Notes: a model not told the origin generated them from the sequence alone. Shown: positions 50,000-59,287, counted from the stretch's first letter. The stretch is 64,000 bases of DNA from Phytopseudomonas seleniipraecipitans (GCF_900102335.1 NZ_FNBM01000010.1:1-64000), one strand, 5' to 3'. Numbers and translations: made by a program.

Positions 50000-50012
50000 G
50001 AGAATTATTATC
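50000..50012 (+). promoter_or_regulatory. Fur box of the two-component/iron operon
   Basis: GAGAATTATTATC matches the Fur core GATAAT-N-ATTATC at 11 of 12 defined bases. It lies 37 bases before the response regulator start, where a promoter would be. This suggests that the whole downstream iron-uptake locus is repressed when iron is plentiful. Confidence 0.72.
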
Positions 50013-50048
50013 TTTGATGGGTGCCGCTCTCGGCCCCTGGGAGCGGCA

Positions 50049-50747
50049 ATGTCGGCCAGCCTGGCACGCATTCTGATCATCGAGGACGACCGTACCTTGT
50101 GCGCACAGCTTGGTGAGCTGCTGCGCGGGCAGGGATATGCCACTAGCTCAAGTAACTTGGGCGAAGCGGGGCTCGGCATGGCGATCAGCGATGCGCCGGA
50201 TCTGGTGCTATTGGACGTGCTGCTGCCGGATCTCAATGGCTTTTCCGTTCTGCGCCGCCTGCGTGAGCACCAGCAGACGCCAGTGATCATGCTGACCGCC
50301 TGTGGCGCCGAGGAAGAACGCATTCGTGGCCTGCGTCATGGCGCCGATGATTACCTGCCCAAACCTTTCAACATCACCGAGCTGCAACTGCGCATCGACG
50401 CCGTGTTGCGGCGTACCCGGGTGACCGACAGCGTGCGCCCGGCGGATGCGCAGCAACTGCAGATCGACGAATTGCGCCTCGAACGTCATTCCCAGCGGGT
50501 CACGGTCAACGAGCGCGAGGTCGGCCTCACGCCGATCCAGTTTCGTGTGCTCTGGCATTTGGTCAGTCACCGTGGTGAAGCGCTCAGCAAGCCCTACCTG
50601 TATCGCACGGTGCTGGAACGCGATTACAGCAGCTACGACCGTAGCCTGGACATGCACATCAGCCGCATACGCCGGTTGCTGGGAGAGGCGGGCCTGGCGA
50701 CAGATCGCCTGCAGACCCTGCATGGCCGGGGTTACGTATTCCAATGA
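50049..50747 (+). CDS. OmpR-family response regulator, PfeR-like
   Basis: The 232-residue product has a receiver domain (about 8-120) with the phosphoacceptor D56 in LVLLDVLLPD, and a C-terminal winged helix (about 140-230, LTPIQFRVLWHLV...SLDMHISRIRRLLG). ATG at 50049 follows GGAG by five bases. It overlaps the kinase gene by four bases (ATGA). The order regulator - kinase - TonB receptor is that of pfeR-pfeS-pfeA in P. aeruginosa, which respond to ferric enterobactin. Confidence 0.9.
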   Translation: MSASLARILIIEDDRTLCAQLGELLRGQGYATSSSNLGEAGLGMAISDAPDLVLLDVLLPDLNGFSVLRRLREHQQTPVIMLTACGAEEERIRGLRHGADDYLPKPFNITELQLRIDAVLRRTRVTDSVRPADAQQLQIDELRLERHSQRVTVNEREVGLTPIQFRVLWHLVSHRGEALSKPYLYRTVLERDYSSYDRSLDMHISRIRRLLGEAGLATDRLQTLHGRGYVFQ

Positions 50748-52084
50748 ACCGGCGCCTGTTCTGGAAACTGTGCATCGTCATCGCCGTGGGCAGCGTCGGG
50801 CTGTTCTGGATCATCGCCCGGGTCGCCTGGCAGACCGAGGAGCGCATGAGCTTTATCGATGCCGAGCACCAGCGCACCCTGCGCCATTACGGCGAGCAGG
50901 CCGAGTCGCTGTATCGCGGTGGTGATCACCAGGCGTTGGAGCGCTGGCTCAACACGCTGCAGCAGCAGGAGCAGACTTGGGCTGCCGTGGTACAAGCCGA
51001 GGTGCGCCCGCTGGTTGGCGAGTTGTCGCCACGGTTTCTCGAGGGTTTCGGCCTGGGCCGTGATGTCAGCTGGAAGATCCATCTGTACTTCGCTGAAAAC
51101 CCGATCATGGATATTCCCTTCAGTGATCGCAGTGCCAGCTTTCTCATCCAACTGCCTCAGCGTATGCGCCCCGGCCTGAACTGGCACTACGCCAAACTGC
51201 TGCTGCAACTGGTGGTGCCGCTGGTGTTGCTGCTGATCGTCTGCCTGGTGCTGTACCGCCATCTGATGCAGCCGTTGCGGCGGCTGGAACAGGCCACCCG
51301 GCAGTTCAGCGACGGCCGCTACGACGTACGAGTGCGCTCGCTGCTCGGTTCGCGCAACGATGAGCTGGCCAGCCTGGCGGATACCTTCGACGCCATGGCC
51401 GAGCGCACCGGGCAATTGATCATCGACCAGCGTCAGCGTCTGGCGGACATGTCCCACGAATTGCGTACGCCGCTGACCCGCATCGAAATGGCGGTCAGCC
51501 TGGCCGAGCAGGGCGCTGACAGCCGCGTGCTGCTCGAGCGCATCCGTGACGATTGCAACGGCATGCGCCAGTTGGTCGAGGATGCCTTGACCCTCAGTTG
51601 GCTGGAGAACGAGCGCCCGCAATTGCGTGACGAAACCCTCGACCTCACCGAGCTGCTCGACAGCATTCTCGACGACGCGCGCTTCGAGTATCCGGACCGC
51701 CAGCTGCTGGCGCATCTGCCGGGGCAGGCGGTGCTGGCCGGCAGCAGCCATCGCGCGCTGGGGCAGGCCATCGAGAACGTGGTGCGCAATGCCCTCGACC
51801 ACACGCCGCCAGGTGGAGTGGTCGAGGTCGACCTGCAGGCCGACAAGCAAGCCTGGCAGTTGCAGATTCGTGACCAGGGCCCGGGCGTTGACGAACAGTG
51901 GCTAGAGCGGATCTTCCAGCCGTTCTTCCGGGCGGGCAGCGAGCGTGCCGGTTACGGCCTCGGATTGGCGCTGGCGCAGCGGCAGATTCGCGCCACCGGT
52001 GGCAACATCCGGGCGAGCAATCGTGAGAGCGGTGGTCTGCAGATGACCATTTGCCTGCCGCAGCAGCCGAACGGCCAGTCGTAA
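50744..52084 (+). CDS. Sensor histidine kinase, PfeS-like
   Basis: The 446-residue product has a membrane segment at about 8-26, a periplasmic loop (about 27-150), a second segment at about 155-176, a HAMP domain (about 177-230), the phosphoacceptor H238 in MSHELRTPLTR, and a C-terminal ATPase domain with RNALDH (N box) and GYGLGLALAQ. It is translationally coupled to the regulator. A receptor gene follows, so the kinase probably senses iron-siderophore status in the periplasm. Confidence 0.92.
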   Translation: MNRRLFWKLCIVIAVGSVGLFWIIARVAWQTEERMSFIDAEHQRTLRHYGEQAESLYRGGDHQALERWLNTLQQQEQTWAAVVQAEVRPLVGELSPRFLEGFGLGRDVSWKIHLYFAENPIMDIPFSDRSASFLIQLPQRMRPGLNWHYAKLLLQLVVPLVLLLIVCLVLYRHLMQPLRRLEQATRQFSDGRYDVRVRSLLGSRNDELASLADTFDAMAERTGQLIIDQRQRLADMSHELRTPLTRIEMAVSLAEQGADSRVLLERIRDDCNGMRQLVEDALTLSWLENERPQLRDETLDLTELLDSILDDARFEYPDRQLLAHLPGQAVLAGSSHRALGQAIENVVRNALDHTPPGGVVEVDLQADKQAWQLQIRDQGPGVDEQWLERIFQPFFRAGSERAGYGLGLALAQRQIRATGGNIRASNRESGGLQMTICLPQQPNGQS

Positions 52085-52085
52085 C

Positions 52086-52101
52086 AGTTGTAAAAGTTGT
52101 A
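52086..52101 (+). promoter_or_regulatory. Direct repeat, possible response regulator site
   Basis: AGTTGTA occurs at 52086-52092 and 52095-52101, directly after the kinase stop and before the receptor. OmpR-type regulators bind direct repeats, but the usual spacing is 10-11 bases and here it is nine, so this is weak. Confidence 0.3.
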
Positions 52102-52120
52102 CATCCCCAGCGCTGTATTC

Positions 52121-52151
52121 GATAAGAATTTGCAAATACGAAATATTTGCA
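52121..52151 (+). promoter_or_regulatory. Candidate Fur-like operator of the TonB receptor gene
   Basis: GATAAGAATTTGC (52121-52133) matches the Fur core at nine of twelve bases. It overlaps a perfect dyad TGCAAATA-N5-TATTTGCA (52131-52151). It is 24 bases before the receptor start. It may bind Fur or the adjacent response regulator. Confidence 0.5.
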
Positions 52152-52174
52152 TCTTTCTTGGGGAGGGATCATTC

Positions 52175-54130
52175 ATGCACCGTTGTCCGTACCGTCTGTC
52201 ACTGCTGGGCGCCATGGTCGCTGGCAGTTTTCTGGGCCATGCCCAGGCGCAGAACGCTGATTCGTCGCTGGAGCTGGCGCCCAGTTCGGTGACGGCGGTG
52301 GCCAGCGAGCGCGCTGAAACGGTTGAGGTTGAGCAGATCCAGCGCTTGCAGGCCAACGACCTGCAGGATGTCTTCGAAACCAACCCCGAGGTTACCGTCG
52401 GCGGCGGTGCGGGCATCGCCCAGAAGCTTTACCTGCGCGGCTTTGAAGACACCCAGTTGAACATCACCATCGACGGCGCCAGCCAGGCCGGGCAGACCTT
52501 TCACCACACCGGGCGCATCGGTATCGAGCCTGAGCTGCTCAAGCGCGCCGAGGTGCAGGCCGGTACCGGCGACGCCACCGCAGGCCCGGGTGCGCTGGGC
52601 GGCTCCATCCGTTTCGTGACCAAAGACCCGGACGATCTGTTGCGCGAGGGTGAGTCCTTTGGCGCGTTGGTCAAGGGCGGATACTTCAGCAACGGCGAAG
52701 GCTACAAGAGCAGCACCAGCCTGTATGGCCGCTTCAACGAGAACTGGTCGGCGCTGGCGGTGGCCAGTTATCAGGATCAGAACGATTACGAGGACGGCAA
52801 CAACGACGACGTGCTGGGTACCGGCGCGCGGCAGAAGCTCGGCTTCACCAAGCTGGTGGGCAAGCTCAGCGAGTCCCAGACCCTGCGTCTGAGCTATGAG
52901 CAGCGCACCGACGACGGCGAGCGCAGCCAGCGCCCACAATGGATTCCCAGCGGCTTCAACCGCCTGTATCCGATGCGCAGCGAGCGGGAGACCTGGACGC
53001 TCAACTACGCCTTCAAGCCGCTGGACAACGACCTCGTCGATGTCGAGCTGACCACCTTCCATAACGAAGTCGAGCTGCAGCAGGACGGGCGTTTCGGCCT
53101 GTACTTCGGAGGCACACGCAGCAGCGGTTTCGACCTGCGCAACACCAGCCACTTGGGGCGTCACACGCTGACCTACGGCGTCGATTATCGCGACGACCGC
53201 GGTACTCTCGGCCCTGCGGGCAATCGTGAAGAGACCAGCGAAGATGGCAGCATCCTCGGCCTCTATGTGCAGGACAGCCTGCAACTGACCGAGCGCCTGC
53301 AGATCGGTGCCGGCCTACGCTACGACCGTTACAAGCTCGATGATCGTGACGACCAGCGTTTCCGCGAAGACGGCGTCAGCCCCAACCTCAGCGCGCGCTA
53401 TGCGCTGACCCCTGAGCTGACCCTGCTCGCCGGCCATACCCGTGCCCTGCGTGGCCCGCAAGTGCGCGATGCCTTCAAGATGGACTCCTCGCGCAATGAC
53501 CCGAACACCAAGGCCGAGCGCGCTCGCACCAGCGAGGTCGGTTTCGAGTATCGGCTGGCCAGTTGGGAGCTGTCCGGCAAACTCTACGAGACCCGCATCA
53601 AGGACGCCGTCGCCGACCCCATCGGCGCGCCCAACGTCTACGGCAACATCGGTGACCTGAAGAGCGATGGCGTGCTGCTGCAGACCACCTATCACTGGCA
53701 GCGCGTAAGTGCCGGCTTGAGCTATCACCACAACAATGCCCGGCTCGATGGGCGTCGCCTGAACGTCTACGAACACAACGGCCAGGGCACCAGCCTTGGC
53801 GACACTTGGACGACCTTCGCCGATTACCGCGCCACCGAGGACCTCACGGTTGGCTGGCAGGGCCGTTTCGTGGAGAGCATCGACTCGTTGCACACCGGGG
53901 AGGGGACGGTGAGCAAACCGGGGTATGGCGTGCATGACCTGTACGCGGAGTGGTTGCCGTTGGCGGCCGACCGCCTGACCTTGACTCTGACCCTGAAGAA
54001 CCTGTTCGACAAGCAGTACTTGGATCACGCCAGCAACGAAGACTTCACTCACATTCCCGACTTCGAGGGTGTACGTGGTTCCTATGAGCCAGGTCGTGAA
54101 GTGCGCCTCGGTGTGGCGCTGCGCATCTGA
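52175..54130 (+). CDS. TonB-dependent outer membrane receptor for an iron complex
   Basis: The 651-residue product has a signal peptide (to about AQAQ, residue 26), a TonB box-like LELAPSSVTAVAS at about 33-45, a plug domain (about 50-165, with LYLRGFEDTQLNITIDG and GPGALGGSIRFVTKD) and a 22-stranded barrel. There is no STN signalling domain, so regulation is by the adjacent two-component system. The C-terminus is Ile (GVALRI), not the usual Phe. ATG at 52175 follows GGGAGG by eight bases. Siderophore or heme is the likely ligand. Confidence 0.93.
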   Translation: MHRCPYRLSLLGAMVAGSFLGHAQAQNADSSLELAPSSVTAVASERAETVEVEQIQRLQANDLQDVFETNPEVTVGGGAGIAQKLYLRGFEDTQLNITIDGASQAGQTFHHTGRIGIEPELLKRAEVQAGTGDATAGPGALGGSIRFVTKDPDDLLREGESFGALVKGGYFSNGEGYKSSTSLYGRFNENWSALAVASYQDQNDYEDGNNDDVLGTGARQKLGFTKLVGKLSESQTLRLSYEQRTDDGERSQRPQWIPSGFNRLYPMRSERETWTLNYAFKPLDNDLVDVELTTFHNEVELQQDGRFGLYFGGTRSSGFDLRNTSHLGRHTLTYGVDYRDDRGTLGPAGNREETSEDGSILGLYVQDSLQLTERLQIGAGLRYDRYKLDDRDDQRFREDGVSPNLSARYALTPELTLLAGHTRALRGPQVRDAFKMDSSRNDPNTKAERARTSEVGFEYRLASWELSGKLYETRIKDAVADPIGAPNVYGNIGDLKSDGVLLQTTYHWQRVSAGLSYHHNNARLDGRRLNVYEHNGQGTSLGDTWTTFADYRATEDLTVGWQGRFVESIDSLHTGEGTVSKPGYGVHDLYAEWLPLAADRLTLTLTLKNLFDKQYLDHASNEDFTHIPDFEGVRGSYEPGREVRLGVALRI

Positions 54131-55260
54131 TGGGTTGGTCGATCCGTGCGACCGGTGTGATGTCGGGCGTTTTGCTCATCTTGCTGGCACTGCAGTCCAC
54201 CTTGGCTAACGCCGGGCAGGTGCTCACCGATATCGCCGGGCGTCAAGTCGAGGTGCCCGCGCAGGTGCAGCGTATCGTCCTCGGCGAGGGGCGCCTGTTG
54301 CCGGTGCTGGGAATTCTCGAGGGCCAGCAGGTGCTCGACCGTCTGGTGGGTATGCCGGCTGACCTGGCGCTGATTGATCCCGGCACTGACCGGCAGTACC
54401 GCGAAGCCTTTCCGGCGTTGCAGCAGGTGCCGCGCATTGGCCAGGGCTCGGCCGATACCTTCAGCCTGGAACAGGTGCTGAGCCTGGCGCCGGATCTGGC
54501 GATCTTCAGCCTGTCCGGCCATGGCCCCGGCAGCCACCAGCAGCGTCTTACCGAGCAGTTGCAGCGTGCTGGTGTCGCGGTGTTGTTCGTCGATTTCCGC
54601 GAGCAGCCGCTTGTGAATACCCCGTTGAGCATCCGCCTGCTCGGTCAGGCCCTGGGGCGCGAAGCGCGTGCAGAGGCATTCGTCGCCGCCCACGCCAGGG
54701 CGCTCGCCGCTGTCAGCGATGCGTTGCCCGGCCTGCCCGGCGCTCTGGTGTTCCTGCATAGCCGAGCCGGGCTGGGCGATGGCTGCTGCGAAAGCATGGC
54801 GCGCGGCATGCTCGCCGGCCTGCTGGAAGCTGCTGGTGGTCGTAGCCTGGCAACGGACTATCTGCCGGGGCATGCCGGTGTGTTGAGTCTCGAATTGCTG
54901 CTCAGCCAGCCGGTGGATCATTACGTGGCCAGCGCGGTGGGCTCGGCGAACAGCCTGGCCGAGGGCGCGCCTTACATTGCTCTGGGGCCTGGCGTGCAAG
55001 CCGAGCCGGCCCGCGAGTCGTTGCAGCGATTGGTCAGCAAGGGCGGCATCCGCCACCTGGCGGCGATCCGCAATGGACAGACCCATGCCATCTGGCACGG
55101 TTTCTACAACAGCCCCTTCAATGTGGTGGCGGTGCAGGTATTCGCCCGCTGGCTGTATCCCGACGTATTCGCCGACCTCGACCCTCAAGCCACGCTCGCG
55201 CAGTTGTACGCCGAGTTTCAGCCGGTGCCGCTGCAGGGCACCTACTGGATCAGCCTGTGA
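54130..55260 (+). CDS. FecB/BtuF-type periplasmic iron-complex binding protein
   Basis: The 376-residue product has a signal peptide (cut after about ANA, residue 28) and a two-lobed periplasmic domain starting VLTDIAGRQVEVPAQVQRIV, typical of class III binding proteins for siderophores, heme or B12. The start codon shares one base with the receptor stop (TGATG). It is second in the receptor-ABC gene string and passes the ligand to the permease. Confidence 0.92.
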   Translation: MGWSIRATGVMSGVLLILLALQSTLANAGQVLTDIAGRQVEVPAQVQRIVLGEGRLLPVLGILEGQQVLDRLVGMPADLALIDPGTDRQYREAFPALQQVPRIGQGSADTFSLEQVLSLAPDLAIFSLSGHGPGSHQQRLTEQLQRAGVAVLFVDFREQPLVNTPLSIRLLGQALGREARAEAFVAAHARALAAVSDALPGLPGALVFLHSRAGLGDGCCESMARGMLAGLLEAAGGRSLATDYLPGHAGVLSLELLLSQPVDHYVASAVGSANSLAEGAPYIALGPGVQAEPARESLQRLVSKGGIRHLAAIRNGQTHAIWHGFYNSPFNVVAVQVFARWLYPDVFADLDPQATLAQLYAEFQPVPLQGTYWISL

Positions 55261-56306
55261 GTGCCAGCGAACTGCGCCTTCGTTATCGGCGATTGGCCTG
55301 GCGCCGGATGCTCTGCCTGGGAATTCTGACGATGCTGCTCGGCGCGTCCTTCGTCAGCGACCTGGCCACGGGGCCGGCGGGCCTCGGCTGGTGGCAGGTG
55401 CTGCAGGGGCTGCTGCAGCCGGAAACCCTGGCACCAGCGCAGTGGGTGATCATTCACGAAGTGCGCGTGCCGTACGCATTGATGGCGCTGGTAGTCGGCG
55501 CCAGCCTGGGGCTGGCCGGTGCGGAAATGCAGACCGCCTTGAACAACTCCCTGGCCAGCCCATTCACCCTGGGCGTTGGCGCCGCCGCAACACTGGGCGC
55601 ATCGCTGGTCATCGTGTTCAGCCCGTCGCTTGGCAGCCTGGGACAGCAGGTGCTGCTACCGCTGGCGGCGTTCGTCTGTGCCTTGCTCGCCTGCCTGTTG
55701 CTGCTACTGATGGCGCGCCTGCTCGGCCCGGCGCTGCACACCCTGGTGCTGTTTGGGATTGCCCTGTTGTTCGGGCTCAACGCGCTGGTCGGCATGTTGC
55801 AGTTTCTGGCCAGCGCCGACGCCTTGCAGCAGATCGTCTTCTGGACGCTGGGCAGCCTGGCGCGTGCTGATCTGCAGCGAGTCGCGCTGGTCGCCGGGGT
55901 GCTGTCGCTTTGCCTGCTGTGGGCCATGAGCCAGGCCTGGGCGATGACCACCTTGCGAGCAGGGGAGGAGCAGGCGCGCAGCCTGGGCATTCGTGTCGAA
56001 CGCCTGCGCGCATTGGCGCTGCTGCGGGTCAGCCTGCTGACCGGGGTGGCGACGGCGTTCGTTGGTGAGGTGGGCTTTGTCGGCTTGGTCGGGCCTCATG
56101 TGGCGCGCCTGCTGCTCGGGGAGGATCACCGCTTCTTCCTGCCCGGCAGCGCCCTGGCCGGCGCCTTGCTGTTGTCATTGGCATCGCTGGCCAGCCGCGC
56201 CTTGCTGCCCGGTGTCATCTTGCCGGTCGGCCTGGTGACCGCAGTGGTCGGTGTGCCGCTGTTCGTGGCGTTGATCCTGGCCCGTGGGCGGAGCGTGAGT
56301 GGATGA
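55257..56306 (+). CDS. FecCD-family iron-complex ABC permease
   Basis: The 349-residue product has about ten membrane segments and the FecCD signature GFVGLVGPHVARLLLGEDHR near the C-terminus. A homodimer forms the channel. The start is GTG at 55257 and overlaps the binding protein gene by four bases (GTGA). The ATPase gene follows with a further four-base overlap. Confidence 0.94.
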   Translation: MSASELRLRYRRLAWRRMLCLGILTMLLGASFVSDLATGPAGLGWWQVLQGLLQPETLAPAQWVIIHEVRVPYALMALVVGASLGLAGAEMQTALNNSLASPFTLGVGAAATLGASLVIVFSPSLGSLGQQVLLPLAAFVCALLACLLLLLMARLLGPALHTLVLFGIALLFGLNALVGMLQFLASADALQQIVFWTLGSLARADLQRVALVAGVLSLCLLWAMSQAWAMTTLRAGEEQARSLGIRVERLRALALLRVSLLTGVATAFVGEVGFVGLVGPHVARLLLGEDHRFFLPGSALAGALLLSLASLASRALLPGVILPVGLVTAVVGVPLFVALILARGRSVSG

Positions 56307-57070
56307 GCCTGCTGATTCGTAACCTGCGCCTGGCTCACGGCAAACGGTTGGTGCTTGATAACCTCAGCCTGGAACCTATCGAACCCGGCGCCATGGTGGC
56401 GGTGTTGGGCCCGAACGGGGTAGGCAAGTCGACCCTGATCCGCGCCCTGGCGGGTATGCAGAAGGCAACAGGGGAGGCGCGATTGGGCGACCAGGCGCTG
56501 CTTGGCATTGCGCCCTGGCGACAGCGCGCGCGGGTCGGCTATCTGCCGCAACACCTGCCCCAGGCGACCTCGCTGCTGGCGTATGAGTTGCTGCAGGGCG
56601 CTTGCCGGGCCCGCGGCGCAGCAGGGGATACGGACGCTCGCATTTCCGCCGTGCTGTCACGGCTGGGTATCGAGTCGCTGGCGTTGCGGCGCCTCAGTGA
56701 GCTGTCCGGCGGGCAGCGCCAGTTGGTTGGGCTGGCCCAGGTGCTGGTCAGCGAGCCACGTCTGTTATTGCTCGACGAGCCTACTAGCGCCCTGGATCTG
56801 CGCTGGCAGTTGCGGGTGCTGCAGGTGGTGCGTGAACTCACTCAGGAGCAAGGCGGCATCGCCATAGTCGCCTGCCATGACCTCAACCTGGCGCTGCGCC
56901 ATTGTGATCGCCTGCTGTTGCTGGCGCCCGGCGGCCACTATCGGCTGGGCACGGCAGATCAGGTGCTGGATGCCGACTGGCTACGGCTGGCCTATGGCGT
57001 CGAGGCGCGTATCGAGCTTTGCTCCGCCGGCTGGCCGCTGGTGCTGGCGGATCGAGCCGTAACCGGTTAG
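56303..57070 (+). CDS. Iron-complex ABC transporter ATP-binding protein (FecE type)
   Basis: The 255-residue product has Walker A GPNGVGKSTLI, the signature LSGGQRQLVGLAQ, Walker B LLLLDEPTSALDL and the D-loop of the FecE family. It overlaps the permease gene by four bases (ATGA). It is the last gene of the six-gene iron-uptake locus; a convergent cupin gene follows. Confidence 0.95.
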   Translation: MSLLIRNLRLAHGKRLVLDNLSLEPIEPGAMVAVLGPNGVGKSTLIRALAGMQKATGEARLGDQALLGIAPWRQRARVGYLPQHLPQATSLLAYELLQGACRARGAAGDTDARISAVLSRLGIESLALRRLSELSGGQRQLVGLAQVLVSEPRLLLLDEPTSALDLRWQLRVLQVVRELTQEQGGIAIVACHDLNLALRHCDRLLLLAPGGHYRLGTADQVLDADWLRLAYGVEARIELCSAGWPLVLADRAVTG

Positions 57071-57111
57071 CGGAACGGCCGCGGGTTCTGCGCTGCAGTC
57101 AGCGGCGAAGC

Positions 57112-57471
57112 TCAGGCCTGCTCGAAGATCACGTACACCTTGCGGCAATGCTCCAGCACCTCCCAGGTGCCGACGAAGCCGGCCGGGATCACGAAGCGGT
57201 CGCCGGCGCGCACGGTCTTGGCGTTGCCATCGCCGTCGCGCAGCACGGAAACGCCCTGGAGAATTTCGCAGTATTCGTGTTCGCTGTAGCTCACCGTCCA
57301 CTGGCCGATATCGCCTTCCCAAACGCCGGCATTGAACTGGTTGCAGGGGCTGGCGTAGTGGTTGCGTACCTGCTGCTGCGGGTCGCCCTTGAGAATTTTT
57401 TCCGGGGCCGGGCGGTAGCTTTCGGGGCTGCCGTTACCCTGGTTGAAATCAACGATGGTGTGGATAGTCAT
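57112..57471 (-). CDS. Cupin domain protein (DUF861/EutQ-like)
   Basis: The 119-residue product has a cupin barrel with EHEYCEILQGVSVL and the AGDRFVIPAGFVGTWEVLE segment of the DUF861 family. The metal-binding histidines of the first motif are partly replaced, so a catalytic role is uncertain. The frame opens at 57516, but MTIHTIVDFNQG at 57471 is the better start. It is divergent from the kauB-like gene; a link to amine catabolism is only inference. Confidence 0.78.
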   Translation of the reverse strand: MTIHTIVDFNQGNGSPESYRPAPEKILKGDPQQQVRNHYASPCNQFNAGVWEGDIGQWTVSYSEHEYCEILQGVSVLRDGDGNAKTVRAGDRFVIPAGFVGTWEVLEHCRKVYVIFEQA

Positions 57472-57682
57472 GATCGTTTCCGTGGTCAGTCCAAGAGCCA
57501 GCAGTGATGATCCCATGCCTGACCGCAGGCCGGGGCAACGCGACGTAACGATTTGCTCGAGGTCATGTTTAATAAAATGAACGCCACGAGGCGATTTCGA
57601 GACGAAGTGTCAAGAATATTGAAAATCCAACGGGCAGTGGTTTAGTGTGAGCCACAGTTTTTCGGCCTGTTCAGGGCCTATC

Positions 57683-57699
57683 AAGGTGCCAGGCACCTT
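57683..57699. promoter_or_regulatory. Inverted repeat upstream of kauB
   Basis: AAGGTGCC and GGCACCTT are perfect arms with a one-base centre. It lies 23 bases before the kauB start, next to the ribosome binding site AAGAGGA, so it could be an operator or a weak hairpin. No consensus is recognised. Confidence 0.4.
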
Positions 57700-57721
57700 C
57701 ACCGACTAAGAGGATGATCAG

Positions 57722-59215
57722 ATGACGCGTTTGACTCGTGCCGACTGGGAACAGCGTGCCAAGGATCTGAAGATCGAAACCCGCGCCTTTGTGCAGGGCG
57801 ACTATCAGCCTGCCCAAGGTGGCGCAACCTTCGAGTGCCTCAGCCCGGTCGATGGCCGAGTGCTGGGCCAGGTCGCCAGTTGCGACCTGGCCGATGCCGA
57901 GCTGGCGGTGAAGTCGGCGCGCGCTGCCTTCGATTCCGGCGTGTGGTCGCGTATCGCGCCGGCCAAGCGCAAGCAGACGATGATCCGTTTCTCCGAGCTG
58001 TTGCTGGCCAATGCCGAGGAGCTGGCGCTGCTGGAAACCCTCGACATGGGCAAGCCGATCAGCGACTCGCTGAACATCGACGTGCCCGGGGCCGCCAACG
58101 CCATTCGCTGGAGCGCCGAGGCGATCGACAAGGTTTACGACGAAGTCGCGCCGACGCCGCATGACCAATTGGGTCTGGTGACTCGTGAGCCGGTCGGCGT
58201 CGTGGCTGCCATCGTGCCGTGGAACTTCCCGCTGATGATGGCTTCCTGGAAACTTGGCCCGGCGCTGGCCACCGGTAACTCGGTAATTCTCAAGCCGTCC
58301 GAAAAGTCCCCGCTGACTGCAATTCGCATCGCTGCCCTGGCCATCGAAGCCGGTATTCCGGCTGGCGTGTTCAACGTGTTGCCCGGTTATGGGCACACGG
58401 TGGGCAAGGCATTGGCGCTGCACATGGACGTCGATACCCTGGTGTTTACCGGCTCCACCAAGATTGCCAAGCAACTGATGATCTACGCAGGCGAGTCGAA
58501 CATGAAACGCGTGTGGCTGGAGGCGGGCGGCAAGAGCCCCAACATCGTTTTCGCCGACGCACCGGATCTGCAGGCCGCGGCCGAATCCGCAGCCAGTGCC
58601 ATCGCCTTCAACCAGGGTGAAGTGTGCACCGCGGGTTCGCGCCTGCTGGTGGAGAACTCCATCAAGGAGCGCTTCCTGCCGATGGTGGTCGAGGCGCTGC
58701 AAGGCTGGAAGGCCGGCAACCCGCTGGACCCGGACACCAACGTCGGCGCCCTGGTCGATACCCAGCAGATGAACACCGTGCTCGGCTATATCGAAGCCGG
58801 CCACAAGGATGGCGCCAAGCTGGTAATTGGCGGCAAGCGCACTCTGCAGGAAAGCGGCGGCACCTATGTCGAGCCGACCATCTTCGACGGCGTGACCAAT
58901 GCGATGACCATCGCCCGCGAGGAAATCTTCGGGCCGGTGCTCTCGGTAATCGGTTTCGACAGCGCCGAGCAGGCCGTGCAGATCGCCAACGATACCGTCT
59001 ACGGCCTGGCTGCAGCGGTGTGGACGGCGGACATCTCCAAGGCGCACCTGACTGCCCGCGCACTGCGTGCTGGCAGCGTGTGGGTCAACCAATACGACGG
59101 CGGCGACATGACCTCGCCATTCGGTGGTTTCAAGCAGTCGGGCAACGGCCGTGACAAGTCGCTGCATGCGTTCGACAAGTACACTGAGCTGAAATCGACC
59201 TGGATCAAACTCTGA
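57722..59215 (+). CDS. kauB: Aldehyde dehydrogenase, KauB/PuuC-type (4-guanidinobutyraldehyde or gamma-glutamyl-aminobutyraldehyde)
   Basis: The 497-residue product has the catalytic Cys302 in NQGEVCTAG and the general base Glu267 in LEAGGKSPN, plus the NAD motif of aldehyde dehydrogenases. The sequence follows P. aeruginosa KauB, which oxidises omega-amino or omega-guanidino aldehydes in arginine and polyamine catabolism. ATG follows AAGAGGA. It stands alone between a cupin gene and an MFS gene. A perfect palindrome ends it. Confidence 0.93.
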   Translation: MTRLTRADWEQRAKDLKIETRAFVQGDYQPAQGGATFECLSPVDGRVLGQVASCDLADAELAVKSARAAFDSGVWSRIAPAKRKQTMIRFSELLLANAEELALLETLDMGKPISDSLNIDVPGAANAIRWSAEAIDKVYDEVAPTPHDQLGLVTREPVGVVAAIVPWNFPLMMASWKLGPALATGNSVILKPSEKSPLTAIRIAALAIEAGIPAGVFNVLPGYGHTVGKALALHMDVDTLVFTGSTKIAKQLMIYAGESNMKRVWLEAGGKSPNIVFADAPDLQAAAESAASAIAFNQGEVCTAGSRLLVENSIKERFLPMVVEALQGWKAGNPLDPDTNVGALVDTQQMNTVLGYIEAGHKDGAKLVIGGKRTLQESGGTYVEPTIFDGVTNAMTIAREEIFGPVLSVIGFDSAEQAVQIANDTVYGLAAAVWTADISKAHLTARALRAGSVWVNQYDGGDMTSPFGGFKQSGNGRDKSLHAFDKYTELKSTWIKL

Positions 59216-59259
59216 TCCTGCCTGAGTAGGCCTGCCTGCGGGCTGGTCTGAGTAACCCA

Positions 59260-59287
59260 GCGGCCGGGCTCCATGGAGCCCGGCCGC
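59260..59287. terminator. Palindrome after kauB (probable terminator)
   Basis: GCGGCCGGGCTCC and GGAGCCCGGCCGC are perfect arms around AT. A strong hairpin but with a poor T run (TGTGCTTT). It lies between kauB and the MFS gene. Confidence 0.55.

Larger units (their letters stand above)
49622..50048. other. REP-rich gap before the two-component operon
   Basis: No gene is seen in these 427 bases. The first 265 hold at least four REP-like units in both orientations (listed separately). The last part, 49900-50048, holds the Fur box (50000-50012) and the promoter of the response regulator gene. Confidence 0.6.
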
